A DNA stretch of 50,990 bases from Lachnospiraceae bacterium (lineage in GTDB: Bacteria > Bacillota > Clostridia > Lachnospirales > Lachnospiraceae): positions 1 to 50,990 of the forward strand of contig JAFUKJ010000099.1 of assembly GCA_017467805.1 (NCBI GenBank). Reading direction: 5' to 3'. The notes under the pieces are model-generated. The model did no database searches. It had not been told where the DNA came from and worked only from the letters and a program-made list of their open reading frames with translations. Every line of letters starts with the position of its first letter. The stretch's first letter is position 1. A program made the position numbers and the translations under genes. This document shows, in pieces, positions 16,521 through 26,423 of this stretch.

Positions 16521-17828
16521 TTACTCATTCATCACTTCTGCAACATTATTTACGATTTCATCTTTCTCAAATGGCTTTGTAATAAACTTCTTAGCGCCAA
16601 TCTTCAAGGCTTCGATAAGCTTAGACTGCTGACCTGCTGCGGTAATCATGATAGCCTTTACGTCAGGGTCGTATGCGAGCAGATTCTTAAGTGCTTCAAT
16701 ACCGTCCATGACAGGCATTGTGATATCAAGCGTTACTAAGTCAGGCTTCTGCTTTTTATAAGCTTCTACAGCCTCGGCACCGTTAGTAGCCTCTGCTAAG
16801 ATAGAGTAGCCAGCGTCCTCAAGAAGATTTCTAAGCATATTTCTTGACATCTTAGAGTCATCAACGAGAAGAACAGTACCCTTTGAGCCAGCCTTTACAT
16901 CATATACAATAGTTTCGTGCTTGGTATATGCGTAAGGTGTTTTACCCATTTCAACATCACTGTTTACGGCGATTACAAGATTAATCTTATGGTCGTCGAT
17001 ATAAACAGGCAATACATAGAAGTCGCCTTCTACAGACTGGTCTTTGTAAGCGAAGGTTGGTTCCATATCCATTTCGATTTCATTCTCACTAAGCTCAGAT
17101 GCGAATAAACCACTATTTACATTGATAAACTCACACACTGCATCATAAGCATCATCGCTTGCAGCAGTATGTGCTTCGCCTGAAAAGGCAGATGCTAAGA
17201 GTGCAAAAGAGCTTTCACCTGCGTCCTCAGCAAGAGCAATGTAAACTGAGTCATGTCCAACTGTTTTCTGACCTGCAAGATGGCAGTAGCTTAAGGATTT
17301 TGTGTGCTGGATTTTCTCTACATAAAAGTCTCTTGTGATGAAACGGTTAATGTTTCTGACTACGAGACTTGCGATATCTGTAACATATGGTTTTGCAGAA
17401 AATGCAAAAATTGGCATCAGGGAGTCGATGTCACCATTTTTCAAAGCTTCCATTTCGCTATCAGAGAAGCCATGCTCCTTCTGGAATGCGCCTAAGGTCT
17501 TATCAAGAACAGTAGCAGTTAATTTGCTCTGCTCCATAAGTACCTGAATAAACTGCATATATGGATTGCCCTGTTTCTTTAATAAATCACCGACCTCTGC
17601 ATTAGTTAACCAGCCCTTTTCCACAGCGATATCACCAAAGCGTTTGTCAAACTGCATCTGAAGCTTGTTGATGGTTTCAACCTCATCCTCGGTTAATAAG
17701 CCTTCTGCAATAGCGATAGTTCCCAATTTTACTCTGACAGCCATCTGCTGTTCAATTGCAGACTTGTAATCATCCTTTGAAATGATTTCCTTTTCTACAA
17801 GATATTTTCCAAATAATTGACTAAACAT
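16521..17828 (-). CDS. CheX-like domain fused to a response-regulator receiver
   Basis: A 435-residue cytoplasmic protein. The first ~110 residues hold two helical repeats resembling the GspE/MshE N-terminal module (YLVEKEIISKDDY, GLLTEDEVETIN). About 150-300 resembles CheX/CheC phosphatases, including EFINVNSG with the E-x-x-N pattern. Residues ~315-435 form a receiver domain (VLLVDDSKMSR, probable phospho-acceptor Asp368 in LDITMP, conserved Lys in ITKPF). A phosphatase-like module joined to its own receiver suggests a tuner of chemotaxis signalling. It is the third gene of an operon behind a binding protein and a chemoreceptor. The receiver is certain; the CheX call is moderate. Confidence 0.8.
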   Translation of the reverse strand: MFSQLFGKYLVEKEIISKDDYKSAIEQQMAVRVKLGTIAIAEGLLTEDEVETINKLQMQFDKRFGDIAVEKGWLTNAEVGDLLKKQGNPYMQFIQVLMEQSKLTATVLDKTLGAFQKEHGFSDSEMEALKNGDIDSLMPIFAFSAKPYVTDIASLVVRNINRFITRDFYVEKIQHTKSLSYCHLAGQKTVGHDSVYIALAEDAGESSFALLASAFSGEAHTAASDDAYDAVCEFINVNSGLFASELSENEIEMDMEPTFAYKDQSVEGDFYVLPVYIDDHKINLVIAVNSDVEMGKTPYAYTKHETIVYDVKAGSKGTVLLVDDSKMSRNMLRNLLEDAGYSILAEATNGAEAVEAYKKQKPDLVTLDITMPVMDGIEALKNLLAYDPDVKAIMITAAGQQSKLIEALKIGAKKFITKPFEKDEIVNNVAEVMNE

Positions 17829-17858
17829 AGTAGTACCTCCTATATGATTTTATAATAT

Positions 17859-19535
17859 TTACATTTGGAATTTTTGAGTAATTACATTTAATCTGTTTGC
17901 AAATTCCTTGCAGTTTTGAGTAGTATCATAAATTTCCTTTGAAAGATCATCTACATCACTTGTTTTAGAAGCAATATTCATGACACCAAGTGAAGCCTCG
18001 CTCATGGTAGTGTTAATTGCTTCCATAGCATCAGCAATCGTATCAATTGTTTCCTTCAAAGAATTTATTTCATGATTAGCTTCTGTCATAAAGGCAACGA
18101 TATCCTTTGTTTCGGTGCTTAATTCCGTACTGGAATCAATAAAAGCTTCGTAATCCGTCTGTACATTCTGCTCCAGGAAATTCATACAACGCTGTAAGCA
18201 AGAGGTTAAGGTGTTTACGGATTCTACAACATCATCGACAATCTGATTGATTTTTTTAGCGGTATTCGATGATTCCACTGCAAGATTACCAACCTCGCCA
18301 GCAACAACAGCAAAGCCCTTTCCGGCCTCGCCAGCTCTAGCTGCTTCGATAGAAGCGTTGAGAGAGAGCAGGTTCGTCTGTTCAGAGATTTCCTCTATGC
18401 CTGCGGATAATTCCTGAATCTGAGACACCGCCTTTGCCTTGTCAATGGCAATTTCGGATATATCCTTAATTTCTTTATATATTTGCATTCTGTTATCATT
18501 AGACTGCTTTGTTCTGGTGTTAATGTCGTTTGCCTTATTCTCAGACAAGCCTGCAAGCTTTGTTCCTTCATTAATTTTAACTGCAACATTGGAAATGTTA
18601 TTTCGTACATCTACAATATTATTACTAATCAAGTCAGTAGAAGCAGAGGTTTCTTCCATACCAGCCGCTAACTGTTCTGTAGTAGCAGAATTATCAGAGG
18701 AAGCAGAGCTTACCTGTTCTGAAATTTCATAAAGTGCGTTGGAATCCTCTACGAGCATTTGCGCGACATCGTTGATGTCACTTACGATACTAGAAAGATT
18801 ACCACGCATGGCTTCGACAGCTTTTCCCATTTCGCCAATTTCGTCCTTAGTAGCAGGAAGTGCATGAGAGGAACGCAAATCCAAGCCTGATATGGAATTG
18901 ATAATTTCGGTCATAGTCTTTATAGGCTTGGTTATGACAGAAGTCATGACAAAACCAATTACCAGAATAATGCCTAATACAATAATACCAACGATGGTAC
19001 AATAAAAATTCATGGTATCAATAGGGGCAAGTACTTCTGATTTATCAGCCTGTACATAAAGCACCCAGTTATTTACAGTACACATATAAGCTACATATTT
19101 TTCAACGCCATTTACAACACAGCTTTCCACATCAGCAGTTGCAATAGTACCTGCATTCACCTTTTCGAGAACTTTTTCAATGACAGCATTGGAATCCATT
19201 TTTGTTCCAATCTTATTAATGTCATTAGTGTAGAGCATGGTTCCGTCTTTATCTACGAGAATTGCTTCACTGGAGCGAACGCCTTCAATACCAACATTAT
19301 TCAAAATGAACTGAAGTCGAACTGTCATATCTGTTCGTTCGGAATCTCCCCAGAAGCTTTCGTAAAGTGTATTAGATGCGGAGATACATGCATCGTAAAG
19401 ATAGTTCTCACAAATTTGTTCTACATTTTTAGAAGTAACAATTCGTGCGGCTACCAAAATGGCAATAATCATAAAGATAGAAGTTGATGCAAGTAATATA
19501 GCAATTTTTCCTTTAATTGATAATAATTTCTTCAT
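17859..19535 (-). CDS. Methyl-accepting chemotaxis protein with extracellular Cache-type sensor
   Basis: A 558-residue chemoreceptor. ATG at 19535 is chosen because GAGGGAG lies just upstream and longer versions would run into the preceding gene. The order is: membrane segment ~7-30; an extracellular single-Cache-like domain to ~170 ([16 protein letters not shown]); membrane segment ~175-200; HAMP; then the long coiled-coil signalling domain with its hairpin tip [20 protein letters not shown]. The preceding gene encodes a sugar-binding lipoprotein only 11 bp away, so ligand-loaded binding protein may be the stimulus. The following gene supplies a CheX-receiver protein. Confidence 0.95.
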   Translation of the reverse strand: MKKLLSIKGKIAILLASTSIFMIIAILVAARIVTSKNVEQICENYLYDACISASNTLYESFWGDSERTDMTVRLQFILNNVGIEGVRSSEAILVDKDGTMLYTNDINKIGTKMDSNAVIEKVLEKVNAGTIATADVESCVVNGVEKYVAYMCTVNNWVLYVQADKSEVLAPIDTMNFYCTIVGIIVLGIILVIGFVMTSVITKPIKTMTEIINSISGLDLRSSHALPATKDEIGEMGKAVEAMRGNLSSIVSDINDVAQMLVEDSNALYEISEQVSSASSDNSATTEQLAAGMEETSASTDLISNNIVDVRNNISNVAVKINEGTKLAGLSENKANDINTRTKQSNDNRMQIYKEIKDISEIAIDKAKAVSQIQELSAGIEEISEQTNLLSLNASIEAARAGEAGKGFAVVAGEVGNLAVESSNTAKKINQIVDDVVESVNTLTSCLQRCMNFLEQNVQTDYEAFIDSSTELSTETKDIVAFMTEANHEINSLKETIDTIADAMEAINTTMSEASLGVMNIASKTSDVDDLSKEIYDTTQNCKEFANRLNVITQKFQM

Positions 19536-19546
19536 AGGCACTCCCT

Positions 19547-20872
19547 CTATTGTGTATTCTTTTCTCTGGACCATCCTGATTTCAAGTCAGAGACAACGGC
19601 ATCCCATGTTTTCTCACCATGTAGGTAGTCGAGCAGGGATTGTCCAACTTCGTCCTTAAATATCTGATTTGGAAATGCGGTAAAATTCCAATTAACAGAG
19701 GTAAGTTTATCGTTTGCCATGTATTCTACAACCTGAGCGGCTAAAGGATCTGTTGGGATTTCATCATCTTCAAAGGTGCTAAATGGTGAAATGAAGCCTA
19801 ATTTATTTGTTACATAATCCTTTCCTGCTTCGGAACTGAATATCCATTCAAGGAAATCGAGAGTAGCCTGCTGGTCTTCTTCGGATGCCCAGCTGTTAAC
19901 ACAGAAGTAATTTTCTGTACTGATACAAAGTCCCTGTGTTTCTTCTCCTGATACTCCTGTATAGATAGGGAGAAAGCCTACTTGATCTTCTTTTACGGTA
20001 TTACCTGATACAGAATTAATCTGTGACCATCCCCAGTTACCATTTTGAACCATGGCTGCTTTGCCTAATGCAAATTCTTCCATAGAGTCATTTACTGTCT
20101 TATGGTTAAGGTCAGAAACAGGGGCGCAGGAGTTATTAACGTACAATTCAAAAATGTTTTTGTAGTTATTGGCATAGGTCATATCCAAGGTCTGTGTATC
20201 TGTAATGCCTTTGTCCTTGAATTCATAATATACAGGGATATTAAGTAAATGTGTCTGCCAGCGCCAATCTTCACCCGCTGCAAAAGAGGTAGAAGCGAAG
20301 ACACCATCAATGCCAAGGGCAGCCTTGTTTGCTGTCATGTCCTCCACGACTTCCTTAAGCTTTGCGAATGAATTAATCTCCTCTACGGAGTTAATAGAAG
20401 AGCTTTTACTGCTTAACGCAAAATACTTATTCATAATTTCCTTGTTATAAATGATTCCATAGCCCTCAACAACATAAGGGATACCGTATACGCCTGTCTC
20501 ATCAGAAACAGCAAGGCTTTTATCCATTAACCATTCATAGAGCTTGGTATCGCTTAAATCACTACAAAATTGCCCCCATGTCTTTAATGAGTTAGGGCCG
20601 TTTATCTGAAAGAGTGTTGGAGCATCTCTTTTGGCAATTTCTGATTGTAGTACCTGTTCATAAGTACCGCTGGCTGCAGTAATTATTTTTACTTCAACGC
20701 CAGTCTCGGCTTCGTAGATATCTGCAATTTCCTGCCAGATGGGAGCAACCTCAGGTTTAAAATTCAGGTAATAAACCTTGGGTTCTTCTTTGGAACTCGA
20801 ACAGGCAGATAGCAAAAGAAGCAAACATCCTGAGAGAGTTAGCAGGGTTACTTTTTTGAAAAATTTGTTCAT
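19547..20872 (-). CDS. Sugar ABC-type solute-binding lipoprotein (orphan)
   Basis: A 441-residue extracellular lipoprotein. A signal peptide ends at the lipobox LSAC with lipidated Cys24, followed by a family-1 carbohydrate-binding protein fold ([55 protein letters not shown]). No permease or ATPase gene adjoins it. Instead it is followed by a chemoreceptor and a CheX-receiver protein. A role in sugar sensing, or use of transporters encoded elsewhere, is inferred. The divergent neighbour is a GH43 arabinanase, so arabino-oligosaccharides are a reasonable guess for ligand, without direct proof. Confidence 0.9.
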   Translation of the reverse strand: MNKFFKKVTLLTLSGCLLLLLSACSSSKEEPKVYYLNFKPEVAPIWQEIADIYEAETGVEVKIITAASGTYEQVLQSEIAKRDAPTLFQINGPNSLKTWGQFCSDLSDTKLYEWLMDKSLAVSDETGVYGIPYVVEGYGIIYNKEIMNKYFALSSKSSSINSVEEINSFAKLKEVVEDMTANKAALGIDGVFASTSFAAGEDWRWQTHLLNIPVYYEFKDKGITDTQTLDMTYANNYKNIFELYVNNSCAPVSDLNHKTVNDSMEEFALGKAAMVQNGNWGWSQINSVSGNTVKEDQVGFLPIYTGVSGEETQGLCISTENYFCVNSWASEEDQQATLDFLEWIFSSEAGKDYVTNKLGFISPFSTFEDDEIPTDPLAAQVVEYMANDKLTSVNWNFTAFPNQIFKDEVGQSLLDYLHGEKTWDAVVSDLKSGWSREKNTQ

Positions 20873-20923
20873 AGCGTCTCTCCTCTTTAATCTATTTGTG
20901 ATTTGTGAGTATATATATTCAAT

Positions 20924-20952
20924 ATTATAAAGGAAACTGACAAATAAGACAA
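20924..20952 (-). promoter_or_regulatory. Promoter of the binding-protein/chemoreceptor operon
   Basis: On the minus strand TTGTCT (20952-20947) and a perfect TATAAT (20929-20924) are separated by 17 bp, about 50 bp upstream of the lipoprotein start. Confidence 0.65.
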
Positions 20953-21013
20953 GGGAATAGAAAGGTTAAGAAAATAACAGGGTAAAAAACACGAAGATTT
21001 ATTATTGTGAAAG

Positions 21014-21027
21014 ATGAAATATTTCAT
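21014..21027. promoter_or_regulatory. 14-bp palindrome in the divergent intergenic region
   Basis: ATGAAATATTTCAT is a perfect palindrome located between the divergent promoters of the binding-protein operon and the GH43 gene. It is an operator candidate. AT-rich sequence makes chance palindromes more likely. Confidence 0.35.
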
Positions 21028-21045
21028 TTTAAACTGAAATTAATA

Positions 21046-21074
21046 TGGAAATGTATTAGTAAATATGATATAAT
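21046..21074 (+). promoter_or_regulatory. Possible promoter of the GH43 gene
   Basis: TGGAAA (21046-21051), 17 bp, then a perfect TATAAT (21069-21074), 68 bp before the start codon. The -35 is weak. Confidence 0.45.
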
Positions 21075-21141
21075 GACGCCAGATATGATAAGGCCTGAAT
21101 GGTCAAAGTGACAAAATATATAAGAGAGGTTACCAGTTGCA

Positions 21142-22767
21142 ATGAAAAAGAGATTAATCAGTACATTATTAGTGGGAATTATGACAGTGTCCTTATTCGG
21201 ATGCGGTAGTCAGCAGACCGTCACTACAGAGGTGGAGACACAGAGTGAAGCGGTAGAGAGTACAGAGGAAGAGACTGTAGTAGAAGAAACTGTAGAGATT
21301 ATACCAATTGAGATTGAGAAGAGCTTATATGGTAATCCGCTTGTAGGCTTTGGTGAAGAGCAGGAGCTTGTATATGCAGGAGATACCAAAGCAATTACAT
21401 ACGGTGGAGACCCTTCTGCATTGGTTGTAGGAGATACTTTATATTTGTATGTGGGACATGATACAGCACCTGCAAGCTCGTATGTGATTCCAGAGTATCT
21501 TTGCTATTCTACCAAGGATATGGTGAACTGGACATATGAAGGTGTGGTAATGTCTATGAAAGATGTTACATGGGGTGATAATAATTCTGCATGGGCAGGT
21601 CAGGTTGCTAAGCATTACGATGAAGAGCTTGGTAAGGATATGTATTATCTTTATTTCTGCTCATGGAATAATAAGGATAGCGGTAAGCAGTCTATCGGTG
21701 TAGCTGTTTCAGAGAGTCCGACAGGTCCTTTTGTTGATATGGGACAGGCGCTTGTATTAGGCTCTTTCACAACGGATGAGACCTCTGCATGGAATGATAT
21801 TGACCCGACTGTCTGGATTGAAACAGATGAGAATGGTGAGGAGCACAGATATCTTGCATGGGGTAACGGAAAGCTCTATATGTGCGAGTTGAATGAGGAC
21901 ATGGTATCCGTTAAGGATATTGACGGGGATGGAGAAATCGTATTTGATAAGGATATTGTAAGTCAGATGGTACCTACATCATTTACAGAGGCTCCATGGA
22001 TTTATAGAAGACAGGATGAGAATGGTAATTACTATGGCGAATACTATCTGTTCTATGCGTATGGCTGGAGAGAGCAGATGGCATATGCGACAACTGACGA
22101 TTTGATGAACGGAAGATGGTATTTCGGAGATATTATTATGGAGCCATCAGCAACATCGAACACAAATCATCCAGCAGTAGTTGATTTCTTAGGAAAGACA
22201 TACTTTATTTATCATAATGGTTCCTTACCAAAGGGTAGCGGCTTTAGACGAGCTGCCTGTGTGGAAGAGGTTGTATTTGAGTCTGACGGCTGGGTAAATT
22301 ACATTCAGGAGACTGCAACAGGTGTTAGCGGTACAACATCTACTTTAACAGCAGGAAATGGTGAAGTATTGGCACATCAGTGGTTCAATAACTCAGGTGT
22401 AGATGCAACATACCCATATCTTAATATGCAGCTTGGCAGCAACTTAGAGAACACAAGTGAGGCAGATTTACTTTGGGAGCTTGTACCAGGTAAGATGGAT
22501 GAAGCGAATGCAAATTATGTATCAATCGAGTCTTACAATAAGCCTGGACTTTACATTACAGCAACTGAGAATGGTGTAGGTCTTTCTCAGGACGATGATG
22601 GTAAGAAGGCAAATGCGCAGACCTTTATTACTGTATCAGGACTTTCAGGAGAGGGTGTTTCCTTTGAGTCATTAGAGTATGTAGGTATGTATTTAACTCT
22701 GTCAGGCGGCGTAGCAACACTGACAGATGGCGCAGATGCAGCGGCTTGTTCGTTTGTAATTGAATAG
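21142..22767 (+). CDS. GH43 arabinanase/arabinofuranosidase lipoprotein
   Basis: A 541-residue cell-surface enzyme. The signal peptide ends in LFGC (lipidated Cys21), followed by a Glu/Thr/Val-rich linker to ~residue 55. The GH43 five-bladed propeller follows, with probable base Asp90 (GGDPSAL), pKa-modulating Asp221 (DIDPTVW) and acid Glu283 (FTEAPWIY). From ~380 a C-terminal domain has SIESYNKPGLYIT and SLEYVGMYLTLSG, resembling repeats of the AbfB/CBM42 arabinose-binding trefoil. Arabinan or arabinofuranoside side chains are the likely substrate. Transcribed divergently from the binding-protein/chemoreceptor operon. The family is firm; exact specificity is not. Confidence 0.9.
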   Translation: MKKRLISTLLVGIMTVSLFGCGSQQTVTTEVETQSEAVESTEEETVVEETVEIIPIEIEKSLYGNPLVGFGEEQELVYAGDTKAITYGGDPSALVVGDTLYLYVGHDTAPASSYVIPEYLCYSTKDMVNWTYEGVVMSMKDVTWGDNNSAWAGQVAKHYDEELGKDMYYLYFCSWNNKDSGKQSIGVAVSESPTGPFVDMGQALVLGSFTTDETSAWNDIDPTVWIETDENGEEHRYLAWGNGKLYMCELNEDMVSVKDIDGDGEIVFDKDIVSQMVPTSFTEAPWIYRRQDENGNYYGEYYLFYAYGWREQMAYATTDDLMNGRWYFGDIIMEPSATSNTNHPAVVDFLGKTYFIYHNGSLPKGSGFRRAACVEEVVFESDGWVNYIQETATGVSGTTSTLTAGNGEVLAHQWFNNSGVDATYPYLNMQLGSNLENTSEADLLWELVPGKMDEANANYVSIESYNKPGLYITATENGVGLSQDDDGKKANAQTFITVSGLSGEGVSFESLEYVGMYLTLSGGVATLTDGADAAACSFVIE

Positions 22768-22776
22768 TGCTTTGTT

Positions 22777-22803
22777 AGGGGCGATGAATTCATCGCCCCT
22801 TTG
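22777..22803 (+). terminator. Intrinsic terminator after GH43
   Basis: AGGGGCGATGAA (22777-22788) and TTCATCGCCCCT (22789-22800) form a perfect 24-bp palindrome followed by TT, about 10 bp past the stop codon. Confidence 0.75.
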
Positions 22804-22842
22804 CTATAGAATTTGCATATAACGAAAATTAATGAAAAATGA

Positions 22843-22871
22843 TTGACAAATAAAAGCGATGGTGGTTTACT
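22843..22871 (+). promoter_or_regulatory. Probable trp operon promoter
   Basis: A perfect -35 TTGACA (22843-22848) and, after 17 bp, TTTACT (22866-22871, 4 of 6 matches) immediately precede the T-box leader. Confidence 0.55.
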
Positions 22872-22884
22872 TAATACAAATTTA

Positions 22885-23175
22885 ATAGCAAAAACCGTTG
22901 AAGCGGAGATAACGGTAATTATGCTTCTACAGAGAGCCCGTGTTGGTGAGAGTCGGGTGAAAAACAGGTTATCAAATGGACCGCTGAGGGCACAGTCAAA
23001 TGCGCTGGGGACAGTGCAGAGTATTCTGTGACGTGTTGGCATACGTCAGTTGTCGGGGATATGTAGGTATCCTGCTAAGCGTGCAGCGTCATTGCTGTAA
23101 ATCAAGGTGGCACCGCGGATAGTGTTTTTATTCGTCCTTGACAGAATTTTTATGTTCTGTCAGGGGCGTTTTTTA
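22885..23175 (+). promoter_or_regulatory. T-box leader specific for tRNA-Trp
   Basis: The leader carries the stem I landmarks AGAGAG (22931-22936) and GTTGGTGAGAG, then the specifier region ending AAATGGACCGCTGAG. The codon TGG at 22977-22979 reads tryptophan. The conserved T-box AAGGTGGCACCGCGG lies at 23104-23118. A terminator follows at 23133-23174. Uncharged tRNA-Trp would pair with TGG and with the GGTGG bulge, stabilising the antiterminator and allowing trpEGDCFA transcription when tryptophan is short. Confidence 0.96.
23133..23174 (+). terminator. T-box attenuator terminator
   Basis: CGTCCTTGACAGAA (23133-23146) pairs with TTCTGTCAGGGGCG (23155-23168) over 14 bp with two G-U pairs, then six T. 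It is mutually exclusive with the antiterminator that includes 23104-23118. Confidence 0.88.
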
Positions 23176-23214
23176 TTTGTCAGTTAAACTGACAAATAAA
23201 AAAATAGATGCACA

Positions 23215-23282
23215 CGCTGAAGAGAGGAAGATGTCGCATAAGCGACACTTCAGCGGCGCAAGGAATTTCGCAAGCGAAATTC
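23215..23282. repeat. Two further hairpins between the T-box terminator and trpE
   Basis: CGCTGAAG (23215-23222) pairs with CTTCAGCG (23248-23255), enclosing TGTCGC (23232-23237) with GCGACA (23242-23247). Then GAATTTCGC (23263-23271) pairs perfectly with GCGAAATTC (23274-23282). They lie beyond the attenuator. A perfect palindrome around 23176-23196 (TTGTCAGTTAAACTGACAA core) also sits here. They may be dispersed palindromic elements or a second layer of leader structure. Confidence 0.6.
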
Positions 23283-23330
23283 TATTTCATATTCTCTGGC
23301 AGAGTAATTACAAGAAATGGAGGAGCAAAC

Positions 23331-24797
23331 ATGAAAATTTTACCAAGCGTGGAAACTGTAAGAGAAATTGCAAAGAGCGGACAGTACGACATACTTCCAG
23401 TGAGCTGTGAGATTCTGTCAGATATCTGCACACCAATCGAGGCAATGAAGATACTGAAAAATGTATCGACACATTGCTATATGTTAGAGTCGGTGGCAGA
23501 GCTGGAGAAATGGGGACGTTACACATTTTTAGGATTTGACCCTAAGCTGGAGATTACCTGTATGGACGGAGAGATGAAGGTGGGAAATATTACGTTTCAG
23601 ACTGATAATCCATCTAAGTACCTGCGTCAGATATTAGCAGATTATAAGAGTCCGCGATTTGATTATCTTCCATCCTTTACAGGCGGATTGGTAGGCTATT
23701 TCTCATATGATTACTTAGGATATAAGGAGCCGTCAGTAAGAACAAAGGTGCAGGATACGGAAGCTTTTAAGGATGTAGACTTAATGCTGTTCGATAAGGT
23801 GATTGCCTTTGATAATTTTAAGCAAAAGATAATTTTAATCGCAAATATGTCGCTAAAAGACCCAGAGGTGGAATACAACAGAGCGGTTATGGAACTGCAA
23901 AGAATGGCAGAGCTTTTGAAGAATGGGGAAAAGAAGGAAGAAGCTGGCGGTCACTTGCTGGGGGAGGTTACACCACTCTTTGATGAGGCAGCTTATAGTG
24001 AGATGGTAGAGAAGGCAAAGCACTATATTCATGAAGGGGATATTTTTCAGATAGTGTTATCCAATCGCCTGAGCGCTCCTTTCGAGGGCAGCCTGCTCAA
24101 CACCTATAGAATTCTTAGAACTTTGAATCCTTCGCCGTATATGTTCTATTTTTCTGGAACGGATGTAGAGGTGGCAGGTGCTTCGCCTGAGACCTTAGTA
24201 AAGCTGGAAAATGGTGTACTGCACACCTTTCCGTTAGCTGGTACCAGACCTAGAGGTAAGACAGAGGAAGAGGATTTAGCGTTAGAAGCAGAGCTGTTAG
24301 CAGATGAGAAGGAGCTTGCAGAACACAATATGCTGGTGGATTTGGGAAGAAATGACCTTGGAAGAATTAGTAAATTCGGCAGTGTTCGGGTAGAGAAGCT
24401 TCACTCTATAGAGAGATATTCCCATGTGATGCATATCGGCTCCACCGTAAGGGGAGAGATAAGAGAAGAGTTTGATGCGCTGGATGCCATCGAAGCAGTA
24501 CTCCCCGCAGGAACCTTATCAGGCGCACCAAAGATTAGAGCCTGTCAGTTGATTGGCGAGCTGGAGAATAATAAGCGAGGTATTTACGGAGGTGCGATTG
24601 GCTATATTGACTTCACAGGAAACATGGACACTTGCATCGCAATCCGAATCGCATATAAGAAGAATGGTAAGGTATTTGTCAGAAGCGGTGCGGGAATCGT
24701 AGCAGACTCCGTACCAAAGAAGGAATATCAGGAATGCATGAATAAGGCAAAGGCAGTAATAAATGCCTTGAAAATGGCAGAGGAGGCGGACTTATGA
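23331..24797 (+). CDS. trpE: Anthranilate synthase component I
   Basis: A 488-residue chorismate-utilising enzyme making anthranilate from chorismate and ammonia. ATG 23331 follows GGAGGA; an upstream ATG at 23208 would lie in the leader and is rejected. The N-terminal YMLESVAELEKWGRYTFLG carries the LES element of the tryptophan-binding feedback site. The catalytic half shows GDIFQIVLSNRL, NPSPYMFYF, PLAGTRPRG, DLGRNDLG and GAPKIRACQLI. First gene of the T-box-controlled trp operon. It overlaps trpG by 4 bp (ATGA), matching the two-subunit complex they form. Confidence 0.97.
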   Translation: MKILPSVETVREIAKSGQYDILPVSCEILSDICTPIEAMKILKNVSTHCYMLESVAELEKWGRYTFLGFDPKLEITCMDGEMKVGNITFQTDNPSKYLRQILADYKSPRFDYLPSFTGGLVGYFSYDYLGYKEPSVRTKVQDTEAFKDVDLMLFDKVIAFDNFKQKIILIANMSLKDPEVEYNRAVMELQRMAELLKNGEKKEEAGGHLLGEVTPLFDEAAYSEMVEKAKHYIHEGDIFQIVLSNRLSAPFEGSLLNTYRILRTLNPSPYMFYFSGTDVEVAGASPETLVKLENGVLHTFPLAGTRPRGKTEEEDLALEAELLADEKELAEHNMLVDLGRNDLGRISKFGSVRVEKLHSIERYSHVMHIGSTVRGEIREEFDALDAIEAVLPAGTLSGAPKIRACQLIGELENNKRGIYGGAIGYIDFTGNMDTCIAIRIAYKKNGKVFVRSGAGIVADSVPKKEYQECMNKAKAVINALKMAEEADL

Positions 24798-25378
24798 TTT
24801 TATTGATAGATAATTACGATAGCTTTTCCTATAACCTGTATCAGTTAATCGGAGAAATTAATCCTGATATCAAGGTGATTCGAAATGATGAGATGACGAT
24901 AGAGGAGATAAGGGCATTGAAGCCTGAGCGTATTATTTTATCGCCTGGACCAGGAAGACCTGAGGATGCAGGAGTTATTGTTGAGGCAGCACGAACTCTT
25001 GGTAAGGAAATTCCAACATTGGGAGTTTGCCTTGGACATCAGGCAATCTGTCAGGCATTTGGCGCAACAGTTACTTATGCAAAGGAGCTGATGCATGGAA
25101 AGCAGTCCAAGGTGACCCTTGATGAAGAGAGTCTTCTTTTCAGGGGGTGTCCAAAGACAGCACCAGTTGCAAGATATCATTCACTGGCGGCGGATAAAGA
25201 CACGATACCAGATGAATTACAGATTACAGCAGTGACAGAGGATGGAGAGGTTATGGCAATACAGCATAAGGAGTATCCGATTTATGGAGTACAGTTCCAT
25301 CCAGAATCCATTATGACACCTGATGGAAAGACTATGATAAGGAATTTTCTTCGAAAAACAAGGAGGATTGAAAGATGA
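24794..25378 (+). CDS. trpG: Anthranilate synthase component II (glutamine amidotransferase)
   Basis: A 194-residue class-I glutamine amidotransferase. It shows [12 protein letters not shown] at the start, [11 protein letters not shown], the nucleophile Cys in GVCLGHQAI, and the His-Glu dyad in VQFHPESI. It delivers ammonia to TrpE. The start overlaps the trpE stop and the end overlaps trpD by 4 bp, so translational coupling is likely. Whether it also serves folate synthesis (PabA role) cannot be judged here. Confidence 0.96.
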   Translation: MILLIDNYDSFSYNLYQLIGEINPDIKVIRNDEMTIEEIRALKPERIILSPGPGRPEDAGVIVEAARTLGKEIPTLGVCLGHQAICQAFGATVTYAKELMHGKQSKVTLDEESLLFRGCPKTAPVARYHSLAADKDTIPDELQITAVTEDGEVMAIQHKEYPIYGVQFHPESIMTPDGKTMIRNFLRKTRRIER

Positions 25379-26397
25379 TTAAGGAAGCAATTGTAAAAAT
25401 CGTAAATAAAGAGGATTTGACATATGATGAGGCATATACAGTAATGAATGAAATTATGAGTGGGGAGACATCTCCTACACAGAATGCAGCTTTTCTTGCA
25501 GCACTATCTACAAAGAGCGCAAGAGCGGAGACTACAGATGAGATTGCAGGCTGTGCGACGGCTATGAGAGACCATGCGATTAAGGTTGAGACAGGAATGG
25601 ATATCTTCGAAATCGTGGGTACAGGTGGAGATAACGCCCATAGCTTCAATATTTCCACAACCTCGGCACTGGTAGCGGCAGCGGGTGGTATGAAGGTAGC
25701 AAAGCATGGAAATCGTGCGGCATCTTCAAAGTCTGGAACAGCAGACTGCTTAGAAGCACTTGGCGTTAATATCCAGCAAAGCCCTGAGAAATGTATAGAA
25801 CTCTTGAAGGAGGCAGGTATGTGCTTCTTCTTTGCACAGAAGTATCACACCTCCATGAAATATGTAGGAGCAATCAGAAAGGAGCTAGGCTTTAGAACGG
25901 TATTTAATATCTTAGGTCCTTTGACCAATCCTGGAAGTCCTAAGATGCAGTTACTTGGCGTATATGATGAATATCTGGTAGAGCCGCTTGCGCAGGTATT
26001 GATTAATCTTGGCGTAAGGCGTGGAATGGTAGTCTATGGTCAGGATAAGCTGGATGAGATTTCCATGAGCGCACCAACTACAATATGTGAGTTCCAGGAC
26101 GGATGGTTCAAAACGTATGTAATCACACCTGAGGATTTTGGCTTCGAACGTTGTACAAAGGCAGACCTTGTAGGTGGAACACCAGTGGAGAATGCTGAAA
26201 TTACACTTAATATATTAAAGGGCGAAAAAGGACCTAAGAGAAATGCAGTGCTGATGAATGCGGGAGCGGCTCTTTATATTGGCGGCAAGGCTGAGTCCAT
26301 GAAGGAAGGTATTGCATTGGCAGCAGAGCTGATTGATTCAGGAAAGGCTCTTGAAACTCTTGAAATGCTTATAAAAATCAGTAACCTTGAAAACTAA
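25375..26397 (+). CDS. trpD: Anthranilate phosphoribosyltransferase
   Basis: A 340-residue enzyme that transfers phosphoribose from PRPP to anthranilate. [17 protein letters not shown] is the PRPP-binding glycine loop with the NIST segment, [21 protein letters not shown] binds anthranilate/PRPP, and [13 protein letters not shown] is the family signature. Full length. AGGAGG precedes ATG 25375, which overlaps the trpG stop. Confidence 0.97.
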   Translation: MIKEAIVKIVNKEDLTYDEAYTVMNEIMSGETSPTQNAAFLAALSTKSARAETTDEIAGCATAMRDHAIKVETGMDIFEIVGTGGDNAHSFNISTTSALVAAAGGMKVAKHGNRAASSKSGTADCLEALGVNIQQSPEKCIELLKEAGMCFFFAQKYHTSMKYVGAIRKELGFRTVFNILGPLTNPGSPKMQLLGVYDEYLVEPLAQVLINLGVRRGMVVYGQDKLDEISMSAPTTICEFQDGWFKTYVITPEDFGFERCTKADLVGGTPVENAEITLNILKGEKGPKRNAVLMNAGAALYIGGKAESMKEGIALAAELIDSGKALETLEMLIKISNLEN

Positions 26398-26423
26398 TCG
26401 TGGAGATTTTTGGAGGAATAAAG

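Noticed and set aside
22587-23042. Open frames on both strands over the T-box leader
   Set aside because: The region is explained by T-box landmarks; the frames show no start signals or family features.
23208-23330. Upstream extension of trpE from ATG 23208
   Set aside because: The extension translates leader hairpins; ATG 23331 has a proper ribosome-binding site and the normal TrpE N-terminus.
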